Of a stretch of 49,377 nucleotides of DNA, positions 42,962-49,377 are shown one piece after another (the stretch's first letter is position 1; every line of letters starts with the position of its first letter). Under the pieces are notes generated by a model, which had not been told where the DNA came from, searched no databases, and was given only the letters and a program-made list of their open reading frames with translations. The DNA is taken from assembly GCA_900316795.1 (NCBI GenBank), contig ONEF01000017.1:1-49377 (forward strand), written 5' to 3'. The position numbers and the translations under genes were made by a program. Origin of the DNA: an uncultured Bacteroidales bacterium (lineage in GTDB: Bacteria > Bacteroidota > Bacteroidia > Bacteroidales > UBA932).

Positions 42962-44050
42962 ATGAACATTTTAATAGACATAGGACATCCGGCTCACGTG
43001 CATCTTTTCAAGAATGCAGCGCGCAAATTCATTGAAGACGGGCACAGCGTTCTTTTTACCTGTCGAGACAAGGAATTTGAAATTCAGCTTCTTGAAACTA
43101 ATGGCTTCAATTATGTCTCTTTCGGGAAAAAGTTCAAATCCTTGACCGGAAAAATATGGGGGCTCCTGAAATTTGTAATGAAGGAGTGGAAGGTTTGCCT
43201 CCGGTTCAAGCCCGATGTGCTGCTGAGCCACGGGAGCCCGTATGCTGCAATTGCGTCACGGCTTTACGGTAAGCCTCACATAACCTTTGACGACACTTTC
43301 AACATGGAGCAGGTGAGGCTGTTTGAACCTTTTTCAAAGGTTGTCCTTACAGGGAAATATGAACATCCGGTGATATCCAGGAAGGAGATACACTATGATG
43401 CCTATCACGAGTTGGCGTATCTGCATCCTAAATATTTTACTCCGGATGCTTCGGTTCTTGAAGATCTCCATGTCAGTCCCGATGAAAAGTATGTTCTTGT
43501 GAGATTTGTTGCCTGGAATGCAAGTCACGATATAGGTCATGCCGGCATATCTGCCAAGAACAAAATCAATGCTATCCAGACTCTGAGCCGGTATGCCAAA
43601 GTTTTTATTTCTTCTGAAGGCTCACTTCCTGCGGAACTGGAACGGTTTAGGCTGAAAACCAGACCAGAACAGTTACATTCAGTAATCGCGTTTGCATCAT
43701 TGGTGTGGGGAGAGAGCCTTACGATTCCGTCAGAGGCTTCTGTACTCGGTGTGCCGTCTGTTGTAAACCACAATACCAAGTCTTGTATTTTGGAGGACCA
43801 GAAGAAAAGATATGATATATGCTACACATACTCAGAATCCTATGAAGATCAACTAAAAGCCTTGAACAAGTGTGTCGAGATTCTGAAAAGAAACAAGGAC
43901 GAAATCAGAACGTTATGGGCGGAAAAGTCACGGCTTCTTGTAAGTGAGCACATAGACTTGACAGCTTTCCTTGTGTGGTTCGTTGAAAACTATCCTTCGA
44001 GCAAGGATGTAATTCAGAATAATCCGGACTATCAATACATATTCAGGTAA
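42962..44050 (+). CDS. DUF354-family glycosyltransferase-like protein
   Basis: The 362-residue protein starts MNILIDIGHPAHVHLFKNA, the DUF354 signature, and continues with FKPDVLLSHGSPYAAIASRL and HITFDDTFNMEQVRLFEPF. In the second half it has ESLTIPSEASVLGVPSVVNH, a donor-binding-like region of GT-B enzymes. DUF354 proteins resemble the UDP-GlcNAc 2-epimerase/GT-B fold, and their reaction is unknown. The last base of its TAA is the first base of the next ATG, so the two are translationally coupled. Confidence 0.85.
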   Translation: MNILIDIGHPAHVHLFKNAARKFIEDGHSVLFTCRDKEFEIQLLETNGFNYVSFGKKFKSLTGKIWGLLKFVMKEWKVCLRFKPDVLLSHGSPYAAIASRLYGKPHITFDDTFNMEQVRLFEPFSKVVLTGKYEHPVISRKEIHYDAYHELAYLHPKYFTPDASVLEDLHVSPDEKYVLVRFVAWNASHDIGHAGISAKNKINAIQTLSRYAKVFISSEGSLPAELERFRLKTRPEQLHSVIAFASLVWGESLTIPSEASVLGVPSVVNHNTKSCILEDQKKRYDICYTYSESYEDQLKALNKCVEILKRNKDEIRTLWAEKSRLLVSEHIDLTAFLVWFVENYPSSKDVIQNNPDYQYIFR

Positions 44051-44895
44051 TGGACTTCACTCCCGACAAATACAAGGCTCTGATTCAATCTTTGAAAGAC
44101 TGCGGATACAGTTTTGTGACCTTTTGTCAATATTCAGCAGGAGTGGCCGAGAGTACAAAAGAGAACGGTCCCGTGTCTAAGACTGTCGTTCTTAGACATG
44201 ATGTTGACAAGCTCCCTTTTAATTCTCTTCAATTTGCCCGTTTGGAAGCGGATTTGGGAGTCAAGTCAACATACTATTTCCGGACGGTGCCTTGCAGCTG
44301 GAATGAGAAGGTAATAGAAGAAATAGCAGCTCTTGGTCATGAAATAGGCTATCATTATGAGTGCATGGATACATGTCACGGTAATGTTGATGCAGCTTTC
44401 GCTGACTTTGTCTCTAATCTTGAAAAGTTTAGGGATTTGACTCCTGTACTCACGATATGCATGCATGGAAGTCCCAGATCTCAGTTTGATAACCGAGATT
44501 TGTGGAAGAAATATTCATACAAGGATCTGGGAATCATCGCGGAACCGTATATAGATGTGGACTTTTCCAAAATGTTTTATTTGACAGACACTGGTCGGCG
44601 TTGGGATGGCTATAAGGTCAGTGTAAGAGACAAGATTCCGGGTTTTCAGGAGATATGGGAAAACTCGGGGCTTGTGTTCCACAGTACATCAGATATCCTG
44701 AAAGCGTTGAAGCAAAAGAACAGAAATTATTCGTTTTCCGGATCAAATCGTGTTTGTTTTTTTCCGGAAACAATTATGATAACAACTCATCCTCAACGGT
44801 GGAACGTATTTGGCGTTAGATGGATGAAGGAGTTGCTACTGCAAAAACTGAAGAATTTTGTTAAATTCTTTGTTGTTTCTGTTAGACACAGATAA
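44050..44895 (+). CDS. Polysaccharide-deacetylase-like (NodB-fold) protein
   Basis: The 281-residue protein has the metal-site motif RHDVD (49-53) and the second motif HEIGYHYE (97-104), which match the NodB-homology domain except that the usual HxxxH is replaced by a single His arrangement. CMHGSPRSQFDNRDLW and TTHPQRWN (near 255) continue the pattern. There is no signal peptide, so it is probably cytoplasmic and would deacetylate a nucleotide or lipid-linked sugar. It overlaps DUF354 by one base, and the next gene begins six bases later. Confidence 0.82.
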   Translation: MDFTPDKYKALIQSLKDCGYSFVTFCQYSAGVAESTKENGPVSKTVVLRHDVDKLPFNSLQFARLEADLGVKSTYYFRTVPCSWNEKVIEEIAALGHEIGYHYECMDTCHGNVDAAFADFVSNLEKFRDLTPVLTICMHGSPRSQFDNRDLWKKYSYKDLGIIAEPYIDVDFSKMFYLTDTGRRWDGYKVSVRDKIPGFQEIWENSGLVFHSTSDILKALKQKNRNYSFSGSNRVCFFPETIMITTHPQRWNVFGVRWMKELLLQKLKNFVKFFVVSVRHR

Positions 44896-44901
44896 GTTGT
44901 C

Positions 44902-46119
44902 ATGAAGATTAGAGGAAAGAAATATAATCTCAAGTCTCAGGAGGTGAAAGTCTTCCTGGCTTTGCTTTCTGCCGGTCTCTGGGAGAATGAGAGATTGGCC
45001 CAAGGTTATACTTCAGAGATTGACTGGGATGTTGTTATCTCTCTATCCAGGGAGCAGGCGATGTTGCCTTTAGTGGGGAATGGTATCGACATTTCTACAG
45101 GAAATTTGTCCGATGGTTTGACACGGGAACAGAATAAAGCCATAATCCGCAATGTGTATTCTTCACAGGAGTATAGCACCAAGATGGCGAGCTTTGTCTC
45201 CCAACTGTTTGCCTTTCTCCAGAAAAACGGACTCAAGCCTGTGTTGCTGAAGGGAATGGGAGTAGCCCAGTGCTATCTTAGGCCTCAGCTAAGGCCGCTC
45301 GGCGATGTGGACATTCTGCTCAACGGAGATGAATACCGCAAGGGCCTGGAGATTCTTTCTCCGCTGGCATCCAAAGTATTTGATGAAGGAGTGGAGGACA
45401 AGCACACTCAGATGATTGTCAAGAAGAAGTATGTGGAACTCCATGGAACCCTGCATGTTCACCTTACCAAGAAAACAGACGGGATTCTGGACCGTATCCA
45501 AGAGGAGGCCTTCCGGAACGACCTCTTCAGAACCGCTAACCTTGATCCTGATATCAAATCGAGTACTGCGGTCAAGCTTCTTGAACCTACCAGGGATGTC
45601 CTTTATGTTTTCTGCCATATTCTCCAGCACTTTGCCAATTTGGGAATAGGGCTTAAGCAGGTATGTGACCTTGCCCGCCTTCTATATACTTATCGCGATG
45701 AACTTGATATGGACTTCCTTCGCTCAAAGCTTGAAGAATTAGGTTATATGGTTCAGTGGAAGTCTTTTGCTGCACTGATGGAAATGTATCTCGGAATGCC
45801 GGCAGGTATAGTTCCTTTTACGGAATTTACCACATCAGAGTGCGCAGATGCTTCAGGATCTTCAAGTAGCGGAATACCCGCCAAGTATCAGCGTAAAGCC
45901 AGAAGAATGTTGAACTACATTCTCTACACCGGCAATATGGGCAAGAACCGCGACGTTAGTTATAGGCAAAAGAAGCCATACCTTGTGAAGAAAGCCATAT
46001 CGGCATATATGGTATTGTGCAATGCCTGGAGGATTGGCCGGATCTTCCCAAGTATGGCTTTCAAGCTTTCCCTCAAGGGCCTGACAGATGGAGTCACCGA
46101 CCTTGCAGACGGAAGGTAA
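44902..46119 (+). CDS. PF14907-type nucleotidyltransferase-fold protein, second copy
   Basis: The 405-residue protein shares the core LLKGMGVAQCYL and RPLGDVDILL (131-140) with the protein at 29504, plus KQVCDLARLLYTYRDELDMD and HILQHFANLG. The signature is that of PF14907 nucleotidyltransferases. Residues about 312-330 (SECADASGSSSSGIPAKY) form a Ser-rich insertion. It closes the run of genes that began at 36768. The reaction is not known, and the two copies bracket the second polysaccharide cluster. Confidence 0.82.
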   Translation: MKIRGKKYNLKSQEVKVFLALLSAGLWENERLAQGYTSEIDWDVVISLSREQAMLPLVGNGIDISTGNLSDGLTREQNKAIIRNVYSSQEYSTKMASFVSQLFAFLQKNGLKPVLLKGMGVAQCYLRPQLRPLGDVDILLNGDEYRKGLEILSPLASKVFDEGVEDKHTQMIVKKKYVELHGTLHVHLTKKTDGILDRIQEEAFRNDLFRTANLDPDIKSSTAVKLLEPTRDVLYVFCHILQHFANLGIGLKQVCDLARLLYTYRDELDMDFLRSKLEELGYMVQWKSFAALMEMYLGMPAGIVPFTEFTTSECADASGSSSSGIPAKYQRKARRMLNYILYTGNMGKNRDVSYRQKKPYLVKKAISAYMVLCNAWRIGRIFPSMAFKLSLKGLTDGVTDLADGR

Positions 46120-46204
46120 GGCCGAAAAGGTTGTGGAATCCTGTCAGACTGTCTTGAATTGCCGGGGAACCGACATAGGAATATGTTGGCTTTCAAGTTT
46201 TGAG

Positions 46205-46212
46205 TATATTTG
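46205..46212 (+). promoter_or_regulatory. -7 element upstream of the UDP-sugar dehydrogenase
   Basis: TATATTTG is an exact TAnnTTTG match 124 bases before the ATG at 46336. The nearest -33-like box is imperfect. The leader between the site and the gene is long and has no obvious structure. Confidence 0.5.
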
Positions 46213-46335
46213 AGGAACTTTTATTTAAGAACGGTACTTTGAAACATCTTGTGTTAGCGGTATTATTTTGAGAAGGACTAAAGTATAAGGTGTTTTGTAA
46301 GAAGTACCTATAAAGAATGAGTAGAAATTAAGTAT

Positions 46336-47646
46336 ATGAAGAAAATCGCTGAGAAAAAAGAAGAGAAGATTGCTGTGGTTGGACTTGGGTATGTGGGCCT
46401 TCCGCTGGCATTGGCATTTGCCAAAAAGTTTGAGGTGTTGGGCTTTGACATCAGCCGCGCGAAAGTTGAAAAGATGAAGAAGGGGATAGACCCTAGCGGA
46501 GAGATGACTGCAGACGACTTCAACGGACGGAATATCGTATTAACCTCAGAACTTTCTGACATCGAGACTGCTACGTTCTATGTTGTGGCAGTTCCAACTC
46601 CTGTCAACAGTGCCAACGAGCCGGACCTGAAGCCACTTCTGTCTGCCACCGAGTCCGTTGCCAAGGTGCTAAAGAAAGGGGACTGTGTCGTTTACGAGAG
46701 CACGGTTTATCCAGGTTGTACCGAGGACGACTGCGTACCTGTTCTGGAGAAGCTTTCCGGGCTGAAGATGGGCAAGGACTTCAAGGTTGGCTACTCTCCG
46801 GAGAGAATCAATCCGGGCGACAAGGTGCATACACTGAAGAACACGATGAAGATTGTTTCAGGCTGTGACAAGGCTGCTCTTGAGAGAGTTGCAAAGGTAT
46901 ATGGCTCTATTATAGAGGCAGGCGTCCACAAGGCTCCGAGCATAAAGGTCGCCGAGGCTGCAAAGATAATCGAGAATACCCAGAGAGATGTGAACATAGC
47001 CCTGATGAACGAGCTCAGCATACTCTTCGGCCGTATGGGAATCAACACGTTTGATGTCCTGGAAGCCGCAGGCACCAAGTGGAACTTCCTCAAGTTCTAT
47101 CCGGGGCTCGTAGGTGGGCATTGCATTGGCGTGGACCCTTACTACCTGGTTCACAAGGCCCATCAGCTGAAGTACCATACCAAGGTCATCAATGCCGGCC
47201 GGTTTGTCAACGACTCAATGGGCGGGTACATAGGAAAGAAAGTTGTCAAGGCACTTGTTGAAGGCGGAAAAGCAATCAAGGGAGCAAAAGTTCTGGTCCT
47301 CGGAATCACCTTCAAGGAAGATGTGGCAGACATCCGCAATTCCAAGGTAGTAAATATAATAGAGGAACTTCACAGCTATGGTGTAAAGACAACTGTCTAT
47401 GATCCTTGTGCAGATCCTGAAGAGGTCAAGAAAGTTTACGGCATATCCCTTCTGAAGCCGGCAACTACAAAATCAGCGCAGTTTGGCAAAGGCTATGACG
47501 CTGTTGTTGTGGCAGTTGCACACAAGCAGTTCAAGGATCTCAAGGAGAAGGATTTCATAGAGGTAAGCGGTCCGGACGCTCTTCTTGTGGACATCAAAGG
47601 CCTTTACAGGGGAAAGATCCGCAAGATGCGTTACTGGAGCCTATAG
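46336..47646 (+). CDS. UDP-N-acetylhexosamine/UDP-sugar 6-dehydrogenase (WbpO/TviB type)
   Basis: The 436-residue protein has the NAD site AVVGLGYVGLP (13-23), VYESTVYPGCTEDDC (119-133), GYSPERINPGDKVH (152-165) and the catalytic Cys263 in GGHCIGVDPYYL, with LGITFKEDVADIRNS in the C-terminal domain. The set matches TviB/WbpO/VipA-like dehydrogenases, which oxidise UDP-GlcNAc or UDP-GalNAc to the uronic acid. The product would add an acidic sugar to a polymer. Its last 26 coding bases belong to a 34-bp unit repeated twice more downstream. Confidence 0.92.
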   Translation: MKKIAEKKEEKIAVVGLGYVGLPLALAFAKKFEVLGFDISRAKVEKMKKGIDPSGEMTADDFNGRNIVLTSELSDIETATFYVVAVPTPVNSANEPDLKPLLSATESVAKVLKKGDCVVYESTVYPGCTEDDCVPVLEKLSGLKMGKDFKVGYSPERINPGDKVHTLKNTMKIVSGCDKAALERVAKVYGSIIEAGVHKAPSIKVAEAAKIIENTQRDVNIALMNELSILFGRMGINTFDVLEAAGTKWNFLKFYPGLVGGHCIGVDPYYLVHKAHQLKYHTKVINAGRFVNDSMGGYIGKKVVKALVEGGKAIKGAKVLVLGITFKEDVADIRNSKVVNIIEELHSYGVKTTVYDPCADPEEVKKVYGISLLKPATTKSAQFGKGYDAVVVAVAHKQFKDLKEKDFIEVSGPDALLVDIKGLYRGKIRKMRYWSL

Positions 47647-47722
47647 TTCAGTTTGCAAGATGCGTTACTGAAGTAAATAGTTCAGTTTGCAAGATGCATT
47701 GCTGAAGTCTAGAGTGCATTTT
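47621..47722 (+). repeat. Three tandem 34-bp repeats spanning the dehydrogenase 3' end
   Basis: Units at 47621, 47655 and 47689 each start GCAAGATGCGTTACTG (the third GCAAGATGCATTGCTG). Units 1 and 2 differ at only a few positions; unit 3 is more diverged. Unit 1 contains the last codons and stop of the dehydrogenase, so the array is a duplicated gene end. The unit length is not a multiple of three. Confidence 0.85.
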
Positions 47723-47778
47723 GCCAGAAGAGGCTCTGGTCATGTAATGTGTGATATGTATATTGTTGTGTATATAGC

Positions 47779-49158
47779 ATGTTTCTGAGATTCAATATAT
47801 TGGTATCTGTTTCCCTTGTCCTTTGCTGTTTTGGGCAACATCCATCTACCTGTGCCGCTCAGGACAGAACCGGGCAGGCATTATATTCTTTCTCAGCGAT
47901 AAAGCATACTTCTGTTTATATGCCGCTCGCGGAAGAGATTCCGGCAGGACATTACTCCGGCATCACATATCTTGGTGGAACCAAGTTTGCCGTTGTCAAT
48001 GACAAGATGCCAGGATGCGGACTCATGTTTTTTGACATCTCCATAGACAGCAAGGGATCAATCACCTATGTAGCACCCTCCTCCCCATCCTCAACCTCCT
48101 CATCTTCTGACACTACCCAATCTTCCTCATCCTCACTTTCCACTTCTGCCGTTCCCACTTCAGCCGCTTTTTCCTCAAAGGTTTCTGGACTTGACAATGA
48201 GGGTGTGGTATTTGTGCCATCTAACAGACTCAGACATAGGATGCTTGACAAAACTCAAGGATGGCGTAGCAGTGATGTGTTGAATCCCGAGTCTGGTGAT
48301 CTCCAGGGAACTTTGTTCATAAGTTCGGAGCGTGACCAAACCATCGTTGAATACAATCTGGGTGGTGAGCCTACTGGGCGTCAGCTTAACGTACCGGATA
48401 TGTTCGCAAAGGCCAAGATGGTGTCCAACAACGGCTTTGAGGCTTTGGCTTACAATATCATAACAGACAAGTTCTGGACAACTACGGAACGTCCGTTAAA
48501 GGCCGATTCTTCTGAAGATTTCATGAACAAACTTGGCGCAGGCGGACCAGTGTTGAGGATCCAGAGCTTTACTTCTGATCTCGAGAGTGCCGGCCAGTAT
48601 TTCTATGTTATGGACAGGCCCGTCAAGACCGAAGAAGAAGGCGCTGCTGCAAGGGCTTATGTGCATGGAGTCTCAGCGATGACAGCTCTTGATGATGGTT
48701 CTCTCCTTGTCCTGGAACGGGAGGTATATGTTCCCAAAGGCGGGACATTGGCCTTGATGCTGAACTCCTTCTCCAAGATGAAAATCTACAGAGTAGAACC
48801 ACCAACATCATCACCAACATCAGTAATATCTCACTCAGCGACACAATCTGAACAATCAAAACGGTCGGAACCCTCAAAACCCTCAGAACCCTCAAAACCT
48901 TCAGAACCCTCAGAACCATCAAAACCCTCAGTATCATCCGAGAAATCTTCATCTAAGAATCCTACAGAGCCATTCATCCTGTCAAAGAAGCTTATAACTA
49001 CCTTCTCAACCAGCAGCATGAACCTTGCTAACTATGAAGGAATGTGCCTTGGCCCCGACCTCCCTGGAGGATGGCACACTCTGGTTCTTATCGCCGATTC
49101 ACAAGGAGGGCAAGGCGGTTTGACCAACGAATACATCAAAGTCATCACCTTCAAGTAA
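47779..49158 (+). CDS. Phytase-like secreted protein with simple-sequence insertions
   Basis: The 459-residue protein has a signal peptide (MFLRFNILVSVSLVLCCFG and following residues to CAAQ). It shows the pattern of the esterase-like/phytase-like beta-propeller family PF13449: YSGITYLGGTKFAVVNDKM, VSGLDNEGVVFVPS, LFISSERDQTIVEYNL, SNNGFEALAYN and NYEGMCLGPDLPGG. The propeller is interrupted by two low-complexity insertions. One is Ser/Thr-rich (48073-48183). The other, at 48838-48967, carries SEPSKP repeats of nine bases per three residues. Substrate and function are unknown. It may be exported to the periplasm or surface. Confidence 0.82.
   Translation: MFLRFNILVSVSLVLCCFGQHPSTCAAQDRTGQALYSFSAIKHTSVYMPLAEEIPAGHYSGITYLGGTKFAVVNDKMPGCGLMFFDISIDSKGSITYVAPSSPSSTSSSSDTTQSSSSSLSTSAVPTSAAFSSKVSGLDNEGVVFVPSNRLRHRMLDKTQGWRSSDVLNPESGDLQGTLFISSERDQTIVEYNLGGEPTGRQLNVPDMFAKAKMVSNNGFEALAYNIITDKFWTTTERPLKADSSEDFMNKLGAGGPVLRIQSFTSDLESAGQYFYVMDRPVKTEEEGAAARAYVHGVSAMTALDDGSLLVLEREVYVPKGGTLALMLNSFSKMKIYRVEPPTSSPTSVISHSATQSEQSKRSEPSKPSEPSKPSEPSEPSKPSVSSEKSSSKNPTEPFILSKKLITTFSTSSMNLANYEGMCLGPDLPGGWHTLVLIADSQGGQGGLTNEYIKVITFK
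48845..48940 (+). repeat. 9-bp-period repeat coding for SEPSKP-like residues
   Basis: The coding DNA repeats CCCTCAGAA and CCCTCAAAA-type 9-mers about ten times, giving alternating SEP and SKP triplets. It lies inside the phytase-like gene, so the length can vary in frame. Confidence 0.75.
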
Positions 49159-49191
49159 TAAAGTTCCCCCAATCCCTCCTCTCATCCCCCT

Positions 49192-49377
49192 CAACTCTCT
49201 CAACTCTCTCAACTCTCTCAACTCTCTCAACTCTCTCAACTCTCTCAACTCTCTCAACTCCCTCATCTCTCTCACCTCCCTCATCTCTCTCACCTTCCTC
49301 ATCTCTCTCACCTTCCTCATCTCTCTCACCTTCCTCATCTCTCTCACCTTCCTCATCTCTCTCACCTTCCTCATCTC
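49192..49377 (+). repeat. 9-bp tandem array, continuing past the window
   Basis: CAACTCTCT is repeated seven times from 49192 to 49254, then CAACTCCCT, then an 18-bp higher-order unit (CATCTCTCT CACCTTCCT) repeated to the end, about 20 nine-base units in all. One strand is pyrimidine-only apart from the A bases. The minus strand is open across it (KVREMR and ELR repeats), but this is expected for a 9-bp repeat without stops. It begins 34 bases after the phytase-like stop. Confidence 0.9.

Noticed and set aside
47621..47722. A CRISPR-like array
   Set aside because: The 34-bp units follow each other directly without spacers and include a gene's stop codon.
49099..49374. Minus-strand ORF coding for MRKVRE and LREL repeats
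   Set aside because: It is an open frame created by a stop-free 9-bp repeat and runs into the phytase-like gene. No start context or homology supports it.

Overview
The window looks like a Bacteroidales chromosome. Two intergenic regions carry an exact Bacteroidales-type promoter (TTTG, 19-nt spacer, TAnnTTTG), ribosome-binding sites are mostly weak, and the gene families (WbuB-like glycosyltransferases, CapE/CapF/CapG, PF14907 nucleotidyltransferases, secreted nucleoside hydrolases) are common in gut Bacteroidales. I cannot name a genus. No rRNA, tRNA or CRISPR array was seen. The window is an extended surface-polysaccharide region carrying accessory cargo, remnants and repeats.

Layout. 1-2.5 kb: accessory edge with a gene entering from the left, a small predicted winged-helix gene, a frameshifted DUF4062-like gene and an IS5-like element whose transposase is also frameshifted. 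2.5-8.7 kb: first assembly cluster (Wzy-like polymerase, O-acetyltransferase, Wzx flippase, glycosyltransferase, NlpC/P60-like lipoprotein, initiating sugar-phosphate transferase). 8.7-18.5 kb: an unusual metabolic operon of tightly packed genes (ATP-grasp, unrecognised probable TIM-barrel protein, CitE-like lyase, aldo/keto reductase, MmgE/PrpD, ThDP decarboxylase, two-subunit Fe-S hydratase), then a second ATP-grasp gene. I infer that it makes a small hydroxy- or dicarboxylic acid and joins it to an amine, plausibly as a glycan decoration. 18.6-29.5 kb: a glycosyltransferase, an ATPase plus TOPRIM-like pair resembling defence modules, two DegT aminotransferases, a recombination scar, and the UDP-L-FucNAc genes capE, capF and capG, interrupted by an orphan two-TM gene with its own promoter.

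29.5-36.7 kb: nucleotidyltransferase, two tandem secreted nucleoside hydrolases on the minus strand, a small secreted protein, a second sugar transferase and a stand-alone ATPase. 36.8-46.1 kb: second assembly cluster (Wzx, Wzy, glycosyltransferase, CapK-like ligase, FemAB/GNAT protein, DUF354, polysaccharide-deacetylase-like protein, second PF14907 nucleotidyltransferase). 46.3-49.4 kb: UDP-sugar dehydrogenase ending in 34-bp tandem repeats, a phytase-like secreted protein with simple-sequence insertions, and a 9-bp tandem array running off the right edge.

Together the genes predict one or two Wzx/Wzy-dependent polymers containing L-FucNAc, probably an aminouronic acid and 4-amino sugars, with acetyl and possibly amino-acid or hydroxy-acid substituents. 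Base composition is mosaic: AT-rich at 2.5-7 kb, 12.9-14.2 kb and 27.4-28.2 kb, and GC-rich at 19.2-23 kb, as expected of a locus assembled by repeated cassette exchange.
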